Notes: generated by a model not told the origin, from the sequence alone. 64,000 nt of DNA from Arthrobacter sp. ERGS1:01 (GCF_001281315.1 NZ_CP012479.1:496001-560000); one strand, 5' to 3'. Numbered from the stretch's first letter, positions 1-8,897 are shown. Program-made: numbers and translations.

Positions 1-492
1 TACCTATTGGCAGGCCTTGTTGTGTTGCTTACGCCAGCGCTCCTTGTTGAGCGGCGAAGTGGATTTCTGAATCCTGATCAGTTTACGGGCCGCACAGGGA
101 TCTGGGAGTGGGCGATGGCTCAGTTGTCTGTGCCGCTTGAGCAAAGAGGATTGGGGTTCTTCCGATTGCTTCAGGAGCAGGGAGCAATTCCCTGGTCTCA
201 CGCCCACAACCAAGTCATCATGGACCTCGTATCCGGCGGATTTCTATTGGCTGCGACTGGCGTATTATTTATTACCTCAATGGCCTTTGACTTAAATCGT
301 AAACATAATAAATTTGGGATTATGCTTTGGTTAGTGTTGGTTGTTCAGGCCCTGACTGAGATTCCGCTATTTCTTGACTATCCAAGTGGCCGTTTGCTTT
401 ATCTGGTATTGATCACTGCACTCATTGTTGGAAACCACAATTCTTCAATCAAGACATCTAGTACGAAGCCTGCTGCTCGTGGAACTCACTAA
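1..492 (+). CDS. O-antigen ligase/polymerase-like membrane protein, C-terminal fragment
   Basis: The reading frame is open from the window edge and ends at 492, so the true start lies to the left. The 164 visible residues contain GRTGIWEWA, the segment SHAHNQ, and at least two hydrophobic segments (IMDLVSGGFLLAATGVLFIT and a second near the end). A His-containing loop just before the last membrane helices is typical of Wzy/WaaL-type O-antigen ligase or polymerase proteins, which join or extend surface polysaccharide units at the membrane. A flippase-like gene follows with a short overlap, which supports a polysaccharide export role. The DNA is markedly more AT-rich than the window average, as is common for horizontally exchanged capsule or exopolysaccharide clusters. 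Polymerase and ligase cannot be told apart from this fragment. Confidence 0.7.
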   Translation, partial: YLLAGLVVLLTPALLVERRSGFLNPDQFTGRTGIWEWAMAQLSVPLEQRGLGFFRLLQEQGAIPWSHAHNQVIMDLVSGGFLLAATGVLFITSMAFDLNRKHNKFGIMLWLVLVVQALTEIPLFLDYPSGRLLYLVLITALIVGNHNSSIKTSSTKPAARGTH

Positions 493-1726
493 GAGAAAGT
501 CAATTCGCCGTTTTTCCTCTGTCGCAATCGGCGTATTCGCGTCCACGGGGACTACTTATCTATTGTTCTTGTTGTTCGCAACAAATTCCACGGTGAGCGG
601 ATTGGGTCTCTATGGATTGGCCACTGCAATCGTTGCAATTATTGTTCGTTTTATGGACGGCGTGAGTGGGCAACGCCTATTCCAAGAAATTGACGCGTTT
701 GCGAAATTGGGTCGATTGGGCGCTGTGAATGGACACAGAATTGTGGCCTATTTGATAGTCGGTGGTCTGGTCGAAGTTTTTGTCCGTCTACTGCCAGGTG
801 ATTCCTTGGATTGGTCTGGGATGCTGCTAATTGGCCAAGGGTTTTATGCAAGCATTATTGGCACGCGAATATTGGAGGTCAAGAGCGTTCCATTATTGTT
901 CGCGCAACTAGGTAATTCGGTGGCTTTCATAGTTGCCTCCTTGTTGATATTCTTGGGTAGGACTCAAATTGACTCGAAGTCTATGATCCTTATAAACGCA
1001 ACAGTCTTGATAGTTTCCTCAATTCCTTTTGTTGTTTATGATTTACTTCTTTGGAGGGGCGATCGAAAGTTTCTGTCCAAAGGTGTTAGTGAAGTCCTCT
1101 ATGGGTCTTCGGATGGCAAAAAGCAGCTTGTCTTCCTAACGGGTTACCAGGCTGCAAATGCTTTGTCCGGATCAATTGACAGTATTGTTTCCGGGTTTGG
1201 CGGATCTGCTGATATTGCACGATATCAAGCTGTCCAACGCCCCCTACTAGGCCTTGCAACTTTCAACGTTGCAATTGGTCAATTTTCAATGAATAGAGTT
1301 GCTGTTGGCGGTAGGGCTGTGATTCGTAGATTGCTGCTTGTTTTTTCGCCTGCGCTGGTTATGTGGCCAATAATTGGTGTCGTTTGTGTCTTATTTCTTC
1401 CACTAATTATGCCGCGAGAAACAGTGCCTCAAGTCTGGATTGGAGGTCTTATTGGCTTCGCCTATGGATTAGGTGCACTGATGCAAATCACCGGCACGTA
1501 TTTGATGCACCAGAAGAGAAGTTTTGATCTTTTGAAGTCTACGATCGTCCAGCTAATGGTAATGCTTTTGATTGGATGTCTAATTGTACCAATCTGGGGT
1601 TTGGGGGGAGTGGCTTGCTCTTTGGTTTTGGCGAGAATTGGCGGTTTTGTTGTGCAGTGGTATTTCGTAAGGGTTAGTTGGTCTTTTGCTGAGGTTTCTA
1701 ATGGCGAACGATTGAAATCGCATTAG
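479..1726 (+). CDS. Wzx-like polysaccharide flippase (MATE/MOP superfamily)
   Basis: This is an integral membrane protein of about 415 residues with roughly a dozen hydrophobic segments throughout, few charges and no soluble domain. The size and pattern match Wzx/PST-type lipid-linked oligosaccharide flippases. I chose the GTG at 479, which overlaps the upstream stop by 14 nt and is followed at once by the basic stretch TKRKSIRRF that precedes helix one. A TTG at 425 is the alternative and would add 18 hydrophilic residues; neither start has a good ribosome binding site. It follows the ligase/polymerase fragment and shares its low GC content, so the two probably belong to one exopolysaccharide cluster running in from the left. 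Family assignment rests on topology and context rather than a signature motif. Confidence 0.62.
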   Translation: MELTKRKSIRRFSSVAIGVFASTGTTYLLFLLFATNSTVSGLGLYGLATAIVAIIVRFMDGVSGQRLFQEIDAFAKLGRLGAVNGHRIVAYLIVGGLVEVFVRLLPGDSLDWSGMLLIGQGFYASIIGTRILEVKSVPLLFAQLGNSVAFIVASLLIFLGRTQIDSKSMILINATVLIVSSIPFVVYDLLLWRGDRKFLSKGVSEVLYGSSDGKKQLVFLTGYQAANALSGSIDSIVSGFGGSADIARYQAVQRPLLGLATFNVAIGQFSMNRVAVGGRAVIRRLLLVFSPALVMWPIIGVVCVLFLPLIMPRETVPQVWIGGLIGFAYGLGALMQITGTYLMHQKRSFDLLKSTIVQLMVMLLIGCLIVPIWGLGGVACSLVLARIGGFVVQWYFVRVSWSFAEVSNGERLKSH

Positions 1727-2894
1727 CTAAGGCGCTGATTTGTTCAGCGCGGGCGATTTGGGTTGGTAGCTCGAGTCTCGTGTCGAAGGCGATTGCAGCG
1801 GGTCATATTTTGTCGGATATCAATCCGCCTTTGTTTTGGAGTTCATTCTTCCAGAGTGGCCTTTGGATCAATAGGTGTGCCCTTGAATTAATGCGGTGTC
1901 AGGTGTCAGGTGTCAGGTATCTCTGGCCTGTTGGATTCTGCTGTTTCGCAGGCGGATAGGTGCTTGCGCTTTCTGGTTTTTCACTGGGCAGGCTGAACCA
2001 CTCTGGGCTGTACGTTTCGATCTTCGGAATGGTTTGCACGATGGTGGGTCATTCCGGGGGGAGTTTTTTGCTGTCTGGGTCTGGCTGTTGTGGATTCGCT
2101 GCCTTGGGCGGCGCTTGTCTCAGGAGTGGGAGTGAGAGTGGGCCCGGGACAGGTCTGGGCCGACCCGTGTCCGTGGGGCATACGTTCACATTAGGTTCAT
2201 GGGTGGGCACCGTTTATGTATCAGTTCTTAGTATTGGCTGCAGGAGAGCGCTTGGGAGATGTGATCCCATGTAAGCCACGGTCCCGTTGAGATTCAAATC
2301 CCTACTAGGAGGGCGCGGGTTCTGCTTGTGCGAAGTAGGCGGGGTTGGCCGTTGGACTGAAGGTGGCTATTACCACGTTGGTGACGTCGACATGTGCAAC
2401 CGCTTCTGCTCAAAACATCTCCGATGGGACTTGTAGTTGTCATCGGCCGTGAGAGATCAGCTGTGTCAGGGTGCTCACCAGGAGTCCTAAGGAACACGAT
2501 GAAAGTTCTAGGATCCAGTTGTCGGGGCCAATGAAGTTGAATGCTTGGACCAGAATGGCATGCGTTGTTCACTGGCGGGTAGCGGGCCGGGGTGTCCGGC
2601 CCGTGGTGCAGGATTTTGTGAAGTTCACGGCCAGAGAGCAACGGAGGTGGGGGCTTGGACTATTGCCAAGCCATCATGGGGATGCCTTTGTCCGAATTGC
2701 ATCCACCGTGACTCGACGCAGCGTACGTGTTGATATTGGCGTCGCCGACATGGTGGGGCTGATGAATGTCGTCAAAGATGTTCCCCGGCTGTTGGGTGGA
2801 TTGTTGAAATCAGCATGGGTCGCTCGTAGAAATCCGAAGTTCGGATCAGATTCATCGACGCCTGCACATTCCCTCACCGTGTTCAACCAAGGCC
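1727..2894. other. 1.17 kb stretch without a convincing gene
   Basis: I see no protein-like reading frame here on either strand. The open frames present (longest 157 codons, 2471-2944 plus) have no recognisable motif, a poor start context, and run into the phosphatase gene. Base composition moves from AT-rich on the left to GC-rich on the right. A short tandem array of GGTGTCA lies at 1895-1918. The region may be decayed remnants at the edge of the polysaccharide cluster, but I cannot identify any ancestor. Confidence 0.55.
1895..1918. repeat. Short tandem repeat of GGTGTCA
   Basis: The heptamer GGTGTCA is repeated three times head to tail, followed by a partial copy. It lies in the non-coding stretch after the flippase gene, so it may be a slippage product or a relic of a mobile element end. 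Confidence 0.7.
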
Positions 2895-3470
2895 TTACGC
2901 GTTTGCCCGTTCCCACGCGACGATGCCCTGGATTGCGGGCGTGATCTCGCGGCGCATCTGCTCGTAGACGTCGTCGGAGCGGCGGTAGGGGTCAACGACG
3001 TCGTCGTCCTCCGGAAGGGTGACCTGCATGCCGCGGGCACGGATCGCCAGCGGAATCATGGCCGCCCACCGCTCCGCGGGGGTCAGGCCGGCAGGCACCT
3101 CAAGCGTGGGCAGGATCCGGGCCAGTTCCCGCAACGTGAAAGTCCGCTTCAAGAGTGCGGGCCGCATCTCCACGATTTTACTTCGATGCCGGCGGGTCAG
3201 CGCGAGGACAAGATCCTGTTCCGCCAGGATTCCCGGGGTGAGCTGGCGCGCAGCAAAGCCGTCCGTGGTACCGCCCATGACCCGGACAAAACCCTCAATG
3301 TGTGGCTCGATGGCGTGGCCCGCCAAAGCGCCCGTTCCGGCACTCGCCACGGTAAAGGCGCCCGGTGACGCCTGGTCAAACCCTTGCTGGAGGAGCCGCT
3401 CGGCCATGGGGGAGCGGCAAATGTTGCCGGTGCAGACGGTCAAAATCCTGAAGGGCGCAGTGGAGCTCAT
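2895..3470 (-). CDS. Low-molecular-weight protein tyrosine phosphatase
   Basis: The 191-residue protein begins with the LMW-PTP signature: VCTGNICRSPMAE near residue 10-22 matches the CX5R(S/T) catalytic P-loop. A DPYRRSDDVYEQ motif near residue 168 supplies the general-acid Asp, as in the DPY motif of the family. The ATG at 3470 lies 10 bp downstream of the VanZ-like gene's stop, so the two are probably co-transcribed with nhaA. LMW-PTPs of this type often dephosphorylate BY-kinases that control exopolysaccharide synthesis, which fits the polysaccharide genes at the window's left edge; no BY-kinase is visible here. A longer upstream frame exists but overlaps the VanZ gene and has no phosphatase homology before this ATG. 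Confidence 0.93.
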   Translation of the reverse strand: MSSTAPFRILTVCTGNICRSPMAERLLQQGFDQASPGAFTVASAGTGALAGHAIEPHIEGFVRVMGGTTDGFAARQLTPGILAEQDLVLALTRRHRSKIVEMRPALLKRTFTLRELARILPTLEVPAGLTPAERWAAMIPLAIRARGMQVTLPEDDDVVDPYRRSDDVYEQMRREITPAIQGIVAWERANA

Positions 3471-3480
3471 GCGTTCTACG

Positions 3481-3999
3481 CTACCGTCCCGCGGGTGCAG
3501 CCGGCGTCCCCGGGGTCTCGACAGGCTCGACCACCGGAGGCTCGACCACCGTTGCCGAGATCTCCACTGCCGGGGTCGTGGCGTTGTGCCGGGCATGCCA
3601 CACGTGAATCGCCCAATAGATCGCCGCACCAATGCCGGCGCCCATCGTGTTGGACAGGACATCCATGCCCGAGGCGAACCTGGCCGGCAGGAACCACGCC
3701 TGGCTGAGTTCGATCAGGCACGACGTCAGCGCACCCGTCAGTAAACCCACCCAACCATTCTTGGACCAGACCGAGGCAATGAACCCCATGGGCACAAACA
3801 GCACAATGTTCGCGGAGAACTCGATCTGGTTGTAGCCGATGAACCCGGGTACGCCGTGCAGGTGCATCCACGTAATGAAATGGTGCAGCGTGCCCGCGGC
3901 CGGCTTGTCAACGGGAGTGGGCCAGAAAACGATCAAGACCAATGCCACCAAATAGGCGCCGGCCAGCACCAGGGAAATGCGGTGGAGGGTCTTGGCCAT
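3481..3999 (-). CDS. VanZ family membrane protein
   Basis: The protein has 172 residues with four to five predicted membrane helices. The order matches VanZ-like proteins: an N-terminal helix, a conserved central segment (NIVLFVPMGF) and a later CLIELSQAW segment. VanZ was first described for low-level teicoplanin resistance; most actinobacterial members have no proven function. The gene starts 5 bp after nhaA and ends 10 bp before the tyrosine phosphatase. Its last 20 or so residues (ending PPVVEPVETPGTPAAP) are encoded by a dispersed repeat seen elsewhere in the window and are probably a recent tail, not part of the ancestral domain. Confidence 0.85.
   Translation of the reverse strand: MAKTLHRISLVLAGAYLVALVLIVFWPTPVDKPAAGTLHHFITWMHLHGVPGFIGYNQIEFSANIVLFVPMGFIASVWSKNGWVGLLTGALTSCLIELSQAWFLPARFASGMDVLSNTMGAGIGAAIYWAIHVWHARHNATTPAVEISATVVEPPVVEPVETPGTPAAPAGR
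3513..3552. repeat. Dispersed TCGACAGGCTCGACCACCGG-type repeat inside the VanZ gene
   Basis: The segment contains TCTCGACAGGCTCGACCACC followed by a second GGCTCGACCACCG. Related copies occur at 17872, 24274, 43768 and 55390. Here it encodes the C-terminal tail of the VanZ-like protein. Confidence 0.7.
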
Positions 4000-4004
4000 C
4001 AGTC

Positions 4005-5306
4005 TCAGTCTTGTCGGTATACGTCGGGAATGCCGTCACCGTCATTGTCGACGGTTTCCAGCTCCGCCAGTTTACGGTAGTGCCGGTTCCTGCTCCGCAA
4101 GACGACTGCGGCCAGTAAGGCCGCCAACACCGAACCGGCCAGGATGGCCACCTTCGCGTGGCTGTAGTGCGGGCTCTCGTCGCCAAAGCTGAGCTCGCTG
4201 ATCAACAGCGACACCGTGAACCCGACCCCGGCCAGCAGCGCAAGGCCGGCGACGTCGATCCAGGCCAGGCCGTCGTCGAGCTTGGCCTTGGTGGTGCTCG
4301 TGACTAGCCAGGTGGCGCCAAAGACGCCAATGAACTTGCCCGCCACGAGGGCCAGCACAATGCCAAGGGCCACCGAGTCAGTGAACGCCGACTTCAAGCC
4401 GGAAAGCCCGCCCAGCGCCACCCCCGCGGAGAAGAAGGCGAACAATGGCACGGCCACCCCGGCGGAAATGGGTCGGACCAGGTGTTCAAAGTGCTCGGCC
4501 AGGCCGGGCCCCGCCTCCGGACCGCCGCGCTTGGCCGACCGGAGCACGGGCACGGCGAAGCCCAGCAGCACGCCGGCCACCGTGGCATGGATGCCGGAGG
4601 CATGGACCAGCGCCCAGGTGGTAAACGCCAGGGGGAGCAGCAGGTACCAGGCATGGATGCGCTTTTGCACCAGCCACGTGAATGCCAGCAGCGGCAGGGC
4701 GGCGATCGCCAGGAAGGAAAGGTGCAGCTCGCCCGGGTAGAACACGGCAATGATGGCGATGGCGATGAGGTCGTCCACCACGGCAAGGGTCAGCAGGAAC
4801 GTGCGCAGGGCCGTGGGCAGGTGGGTGCTGATGACCGCCAGCACGGCCAGCGCAAACGCAATGTCCGTCGCGGTGGGAATGGCCCAACCCTTCAGGATCG
4901 CCGGCCCCTGCGTGAGGTTCACCAGGGCGAACAGGACGGCGGGAACGATCACCCCGCCCACGGCCGCGGCAATGGGTACGACGGCGCGGGCCGGGTTGCG
5001 AAGATCGCCCGCCACGAATTCCCGCTTGAGTTCAAGGCCGGCCACGAAGAAGAAAATGGCCAGGAGACCGTCCGACGCCCAACCGCCCAGGCTGAGGTTC
5101 AGGTGCCACGCCTCGGGGCCGATCCTGAAGTCGCGCAAGGCAAAATAGCCGTCCGCCAAGGGGGAGTTGGCCCAGATCAGGGCGATGATGGTGGCTGCCA
5201 GCAATAAGGCGCCGCCCACGGTTTCGGAGCGCAGGATGTGGCCGATGCGGACTGTCTCGCCATAGCTTCCGCGGCCAAGGATGCGGCGGGGGGAGGGGAG
5301 GTTCAT
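4005..5306 (-). CDS. nhaA: Na+/H+ antiporter NhaA
   Basis: The 433-residue protein is a full-length NhaA, an electrogenic antiporter that exchanges cytoplasmic Na+ for external protons. The ion-binding Asp pair is visible in [10 protein letters not shown], and the family segment [17 protein letters not shown] is intact. About twelve hydrophobic helices span the protein. I chose the ATG at 5306 (MNLPSP...) because a purine-rich GAGAGAGGG lies upstream of it; a longer frame to 5414 would add an unrelated 36-residue leader. It is the first gene of a tight minus-strand group with the VanZ-like gene and the phosphatase. Confidence 0.95.
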   Translation of the reverse strand: MNLPSPRRILGRGSYGETVRIGHILRSETVGGALLLAATIIALIWANSPLADGYFALRDFRIGPEAWHLNLSLGGWASDGLLAIFFFVAGLELKREFVAGDLRNPARAVVPIAAAVGGVIVPAVLFALVNLTQGPAILKGWAIPTATDIAFALAVLAVISTHLPTALRTFLLTLAVVDDLIAIAIIAVFYPGELHLSFLAIAALPLLAFTWLVQKRIHAWYLLLPLAFTTWALVHASGIHATVAGVLLGFAVPVLRSAKRGGPEAGPGLAEHFEHLVRPISAGVAVPLFAFFSAGVALGGLSGLKSAFTDSVALGIVLALVAGKFIGVFGATWLVTSTTKAKLDDGLAWIDVAGLALLAGVGFTVSLLISELSFGDESPHYSHAKVAILAGSVLAALLAAVVLRSRNRHYRKLAELETVDNDGDGIPDVYRQD

Positions 5307-5433
5307 GGGCGTGGGGCCCTCTCTCGGTGCAGAGGTTCCTGGAACAAATTCCCGGGAACAAGTGGGTACGGCTTTGACATTGCCGACCAGACTTCCCGGC
5401 GCACCTATACCCAAGTGTACAGGGTGCGGGTTT

Positions 5434-5811
5434 TCAGCTGCCGTGATCAGGGCAGATGTACTGGCTCACCAGCTCGCACACGGTCTGCTCCCCGCAACGG
5501 CCCAGCGGCTGTAGTGCCCGCACTGCGGTGGATGCCTTGCCGCTCTTGAGGATGGTGATGAAGTCCTCGGCCAGGCCCGCCAAGCGCTGGGCGCCCACCA
5601 TGTAGCTGGACGAACACAGGCTCAGTGCCGCATCCATGGCAGCCTCTGGGTTTTGCTCCGCCACTGCGCCGCACAGGCGTTCGTACCGGGGCGACCACAT
5701 GTTCACATAGGACCTGACAAAGCCGCGGCACAGGGTGGCTTCCCCGTCGAGGGACGCCTCAAGGTCACGCAAAGTTGCCAAGCTCACCAAAGGCAGGGGC
5801 TGGCGTGGCAT
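5434..5811 (-). CDS. Hpt-like protein lacking the phosphoacceptor histidine
   Basis: This small helical protein of 125 residues resembles a histidine phosphotransfer domain. The segment [15 protein letters not shown] (residues 63-77) lines up with the Hpt core HTLKGSSxxLGAxxL: the SS, GA and L positions are kept. The phosphoacceptor His is Leu63, the conserved Lys is Cys66 and the Gly is Ser67, so phosphotransfer should be impossible. It may act as a scaffold or a kinase/regulator-binding domain. An AGGAG box precedes the ATG. The gene is divergent from the first SipW/TasA-like block and lies a few kb from a histidine kinase/response regulator pair, which suggests a role in that circuit. The Hpt assignment is by eye and needs a profile search. 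Confidence 0.6.
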   Translation of the reverse strand: MPRQPLPLVSLATLRDLEASLDGEATLCRGFVRSYVNMWSPRYERLCGAVAEQNPEAAMDAALSLCSSSYMVGAQRLAGLAEDFITILKSGKASTAVRALQPLGRCGEQTVCELVSQYICPDHGS

Positions 5812-5906
5812 CGTCGTCTCCTCTCACCGTGGTCCGATCATTGTGTAGATACCAACATTAGTCACGCCCCTTAGACAAAAGTTGTTTAACCACCCGATTA
5901 CGCCGG

Positions 5907-5993
5907 ATCTTGCCCGAATCTTGAGCTTTTGCTGATCTTGGGCAACTGCCGTTCGCCGCGCGGAAATCTTGAGTTTTTCTTCCCGCAATCTTC
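5907..5993 (+). promoter_or_regulatory. Repeated ATCTTG motifs upstream of the SipW/TasA-like block
   Basis: ATCTTG occurs at 5907, 5918, 5935 and 5966, with ATCTTC at 5988. Two copies extend to AATCTTGAG(C/T)TTTT at 5917 and 5965. Spacings of 11, 17, 31 and 22 bp are partly helical. OmpR-class regulators usually bind direct repeats about 11 bp apart, and one is encoded at 10771. A similar TATCTTGTGAGTTTTT occurs at 11725 before the second block. The binding protein is inferred. Confidence 0.45.
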
Positions 5994-6089
5994 CAGATTT
6001 CCAGTGCACTTTCTTGAGCAAGGTCCCGGATGGTTGTTTCCAACGGCGGGAACATCCGTACGGGAAGAACATGAACAAGGGGTCTCACG

Positions 6090-6638
6090 ATGAACAAGAT
6101 GGTCAAGGGCGCAGTGGTAACGGGCATTGGCGTGATCCTGCTGGTGGGTGGCGGCGGAACGCTGGCCACCTGGAACCAGGCACAAAACGCGACCATGGGC
6201 TCAGTGGTATCGGGTGACTTGAACCTGACGCCCGTGACCACCACCGCCGGCAAGGGCCAATGGACCAACGCCGCCGGCACCAAGATCGACGTCGCCACGT
6301 ACAAGGTGGTTCCCGGTGACGTGCTGACCTACACGCAGGGCTTGAACGTGACCCTGACCGGCGACCTCATGAGCGCCAAGCTGATGGTTACCGGTGCGGG
6401 TGTGGACAACGGCTTTGGCAGCAACGTGGTCATCGGCGCCACAAAGCTCACCAAGGGAACCGACATCCTGCCCACCACTGTGCTGCTGCCCGCCGATTCC
6501 GGCGTGGTCACCGCCAGCACCACCTTCACCTTCAAGACGTCCACGACGGGTCGGGGCGCGGCCGGCTCCACGTACGACTTCAGCGGCATCGGCTACCTTC
6601 TGGTGCAGCAGGCCCCGGCCTCCGCCAACGCCTCCTAG
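6090..6638 (+). CDS. SipW-dependent (TasA/camelysin-like) secreted protein
   Basis: The 182-residue product starts with the alternate-type signal peptide typical of actinobacterial SipW substrates: a basic start (MNKMVKG), a hydrophobic core, then GGGGTLATWN and a short spacer. The mature part is rich in Thr, Val and Gly and looks like a single beta-sandwich of the TasA/camelysin type, whose members form extracellular fibres or surface layers in Bacillus. It has no Cys and no anchor. AAGGGG lies about 8 nt before the ATG. It is the first gene of a block that continues with two more substrates and a matching signal peptidase. Fibre formation is inferred from the family. Confidence 0.82.
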   Translation: MNKMVKGAVVTGIGVILLVGGGGTLATWNQAQNATMGSVVSGDLNLTPVTTTAGKGQWTNAAGTKIDVATYKVVPGDVLTYTQGLNVTLTGDLMSAKLMVTGAGVDNGFGSNVVIGATKLTKGTDILPTTVLLPADSGVVTASTTFTFKTSTTGRGAAGSTYDFSGIGYLLVQQAPASANAS

Positions 6639-6715
6639 CCTTACCGCAAACCCGTAAGATCCCGGCGGGGTGCCGGTCACCGGCCCGCACCCCGCCAACC
6701 CGATGTGGAGATTCC

Positions 6716-7308
6716 GTGCGAAGTTCGAGGATCCTGAAGACAACCGCGCTGGTGTGCGCCGCAGTGTTGCTGGGACTGCTGACCGTGCACGGCAGCTACG
6801 CACTCTGGAATGTGGCCGTGGGCAGCAACGCCGGAACCATCCAGGCTGCCGATTTCCGCGTCAGCCTCACCGACACCCAAACCGGCAACGTCACCGACAT
6901 GACGTTGCCCAACGGGACAGCAGCGTCGATTGCGCTGAGCACCAGCCCGGCCGGCGTCGTCGTTCCCGGACAGCCCGCCTACGCCGGCGTCATGCTGGGC
7001 AACGTCACCAACGCCGGGGAGACTTCACCATCTCGGCTTCCGTGGCCTCGGTGCCTGGCAAGTCCGACGGCGGCAGCGGGCTGGCAGCCTACCTGGCCAT
7101 CAAGTCCGTCGCGGCCACATCGCTGGCCCAGTGCGCCAATCCTGCGCTCTTCACATCGACGCAGGCCACGGACCTGCCCACGCTGACCATTCCCAAGAAC
7201 GGCACGGGCGTGTTCTGCTTCCAGGTCACCCTCGACGCCGGCACACCGGCCGGCCTGGCCGGAACAACGGCCGGGATCACCATCCCGATCGTCGTCAAGC
7301 AACTGTAG
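6716..7308 (+). pseudogene. SipW-dependent secreted protein, interrupted by a frameshift
   Basis: A GTG at 6716, with GGAG upstream, opens a frame with an alternate-type signal peptide (LLGLLTVHGSYALWN) and a beta-rich start that runs to GVMLGNVTNAG. At about 7015-7020, in a run of four G, homology moves to another frame, which continues DFTISASVASVPGKS and ends PIVVKQL at 7308. The total length of 593 nt is one base short of a multiple of three, which fits loss of a single base. Restored, the protein would have about 197 residues and a Cys pair (QCANPAL, VFCFQV) shared with neighbouring substrates at 12385 and 14311. This is either a real inactivating deletion, phase variation at the G run, or a sequencing error. 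Confidence 0.8.
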
Positions 7309-7321
7309 AAAAGGAAAGCCA

Positions 7322-7939
7322 GTGACCACCACCAGCACCGCCGCCACCGCAACACTCGCAGCGTCCCGGCGAGGCGTACCAGCCTGGTTGCGCCTGGCCG
7401 GGCGCGGCACGGCACTGGTGCTGCTCGCGGCCGCCGCACTGGCCGCACTGGTGCTGGTGTTGATTCCCATGGCCACCGGCTCCCAGTCCTACACGGTGCT
7501 GACGAATTCCATGGCGCCCAAATATGCGCCCGGCACGTTCCTGGTGGTCAAGCCCGAACCGTTCGCCGCGCTCAAGCTGGGGGACATCGTCACCTACCAG
7601 CTCGAATCCGGCAAGCCCGCCGTGATCAGCCACCGGATCATTGCCATTGGAGCGACCCAGGCCGGGGAGCGGGTGCTCACCACCAAGGGCGACAACAACT
7701 CCGTGGCTGACCCCAACCCCGTCCGCGAGGTCCAGGTCAAGGGCAAGCTGCTGTACGCCGTTCCCTACGTGGGATTCGTGGCCAACACCGTGGGCCACAG
7801 CAACCGGGCAGCGCTGGTGCCGGTGATCGCCGTGGTCCTGATCGGCTTTGGCGCGCTGAACCTGGTCCAGGGCGGGCTGTCCGCCCGCAAGTCAAGGAAG
7901 TCACCCCGCCACGCTCTGCGGTTGGGCAGCCGAGCATGA
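7322..7939 (+). CDS. SipW-type signal peptidase I
   Basis: This is a 205-residue membrane protease of the archaeal/ER-like (SipW) type that uses a Ser-His pair rather than Ser-Lys. The catalytic Ser63 lies in LTNSMAP, and His104 in ISHRII takes the place of Lys. The TKGDNNSVAD motif near residue 121-130 supplies the conserved Asp residues. One membrane helix precedes the active site and another follows it. A GTG start with AAAGGAAAG upstream follows the frameshifted substrate by 13 bp, and the stop overlaps the next substrate gene by 4 bp (ATGA), so the block is one operon. It should process the alternate-type signal peptides encoded on both sides. Confidence 0.92.
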   Translation: MTTTSTAATATLAASRRGVPAWLRLAGRGTALVLLAAAALAALVLVLIPMATGSQSYTVLTNSMAPKYAPGTFLVVKPEPFAALKLGDIVTYQLESGKPAVISHRIIAIGATQAGERVLTTKGDNNSVADPNPVREVQVKGKLLYAVPYVGFVANTVGHSNRAALVPVIAVVLIGFGALNLVQGGLSARKSRKSPRHALRLGSRA

Positions 7940-8865
7940 AGGCCGGCACGGCCCCGGTTTCCGCGCTGCGGCGGGTTCCCGGCCTCAAGACGGCCCTTGT
8001 GGCGTTTGTGCTGGTGGTGATCCTGGGCAGCGGCAGCGCCGCCGTCGCCAACTGGCAGCAAAGCGCCACCGCCACGATCGCCATCACCGCCGGAGCAGCG
8101 CCCATCGCGCCCGCGGGAAACGGCACCATCGTCGTCTCACCCGTCCTCGCCGTGCGGCCCTCACTCCTGGACAGCACATCCGTCCGGTGCGCCTCGGTCC
8201 TCCCGCAGGCCCAGCTGGACAACGCCGCAAGCGCCGACATCAAGTTCACCTGGCCCGCAGCCACCACCACGAGCGCCTACGTCACCACGCTGACTTTTGA
8301 AGGCAACGGCTACTCCTACCAGCGCACGCAGACCGTGAGCGCGCCCTCCGCCGTCTTCACCCTGCAACGAACCCAGGCGTCCTTTGGCATCTACATCCTG
8401 CGGGTCCAGCCCATGAACGGCGGCACCGGAGGGGACCCGGTCTACCGCACCTTCAAGTACGCGCAGAACGATTCCACCAACTGCTACTACGCCAACCCCG
8501 CGGGCCGCTCACCCCTGGGCACGCCGGCCATCACGGCGCAACCGGTGGTGCGCGGAACCACCACGTCCACGCTGCCGCTGAGCTGGACGGCGGCACCCGG
8601 CGCCACCAGTTACGTGATCACGGTGAAGTCGACGACGTCGTCCTACGGCACGGAATTCACGCAAGGCGGGCTGTCCGCGACGCTGACGTTCCCGCAGGCC
8701 GCCGCCGACCAGTTCGGCAACCCCGCCGCCAAGGATGGCGACAAGGCCCCGTACTACAGCGACTACCTGCTGCGCCTGCAACCCATGAACGGCACCACGG
8801 CCGGCGACCCGGTGTACAAGACCATCAGGTACTACTTCTGGAACTCCTCGGTCGGAGACAACTAG
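7936..8865 (+). CDS. Secreted protein with alternate signal peptide and two fibronectin-like repeats
   Basis: The 309-residue product has an N-terminal hydrophobic helix (ALVAFVLVVILGSGSAAVANW) with the Ala-rich end and W typical of SipW substrates. Two homologous modules follow. The first ends LRVQPMNGGTGGDPVYRTFKY (residues about 156-177) and the second ends LRLQPMNGTTAGDPVYKTIRY (about 278-299). Each carries the W-x-AA...YVITVKS-type strand pattern of a fibronectin type III-like sandwich. Two Cys (VRCASVL, NCYYAN) could form one disulfide. No sorting signal is present. Translational coupling to the signal peptidase makes it a likely client of that enzyme. The function is otherwise unknown; adhesion or matrix are guesses from the fold. 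Confidence 0.75.
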   Translation: MKAGTAPVSALRRVPGLKTALVAFVLVVILGSGSAAVANWQQSATATIAITAGAAPIAPAGNGTIVVSPVLAVRPSLLDSTSVRCASVLPQAQLDNAASADIKFTWPAATTTSAYVTTLTFEGNGYSYQRTQTVSAPSAVFTLQRTQASFGIYILRVQPMNGGTGGDPVYRTFKYAQNDSTNCYYANPAGRSPLGTPAITAQPVVRGTTTSTLPLSWTAAPGATSYVITVKSTTSSYGTEFTQGGLSATLTFPQAAADQFGNPAAKDGDKAPYYSDYLLRLQPMNGTTAGDPVYKTIRYYFWNSSVGDN

Positions 8866-8897
8866 TCGGGGCCAAGCCGCCACGGAGAGCTTAGGGT

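Noticed and set aside
2220..2320. Possible tRNA-like T-loop (GATTCAAATCC) near 2290
   Set aside because: No complementary T-stem, acceptor stem or anticodon arm can be paired around it.
2471..2944. 157-codon plus-strand frame in the gene-poor stretch
   Set aside because: No recognisable motif, no ribosome binding site, and it runs into the phosphatase gene from the other side.
5907..5993. Riboswitch upstream of the first SipW block
   Set aside because: The segment is built of short direct repeats rather than conserved stems, so protein binding is a better explanation.
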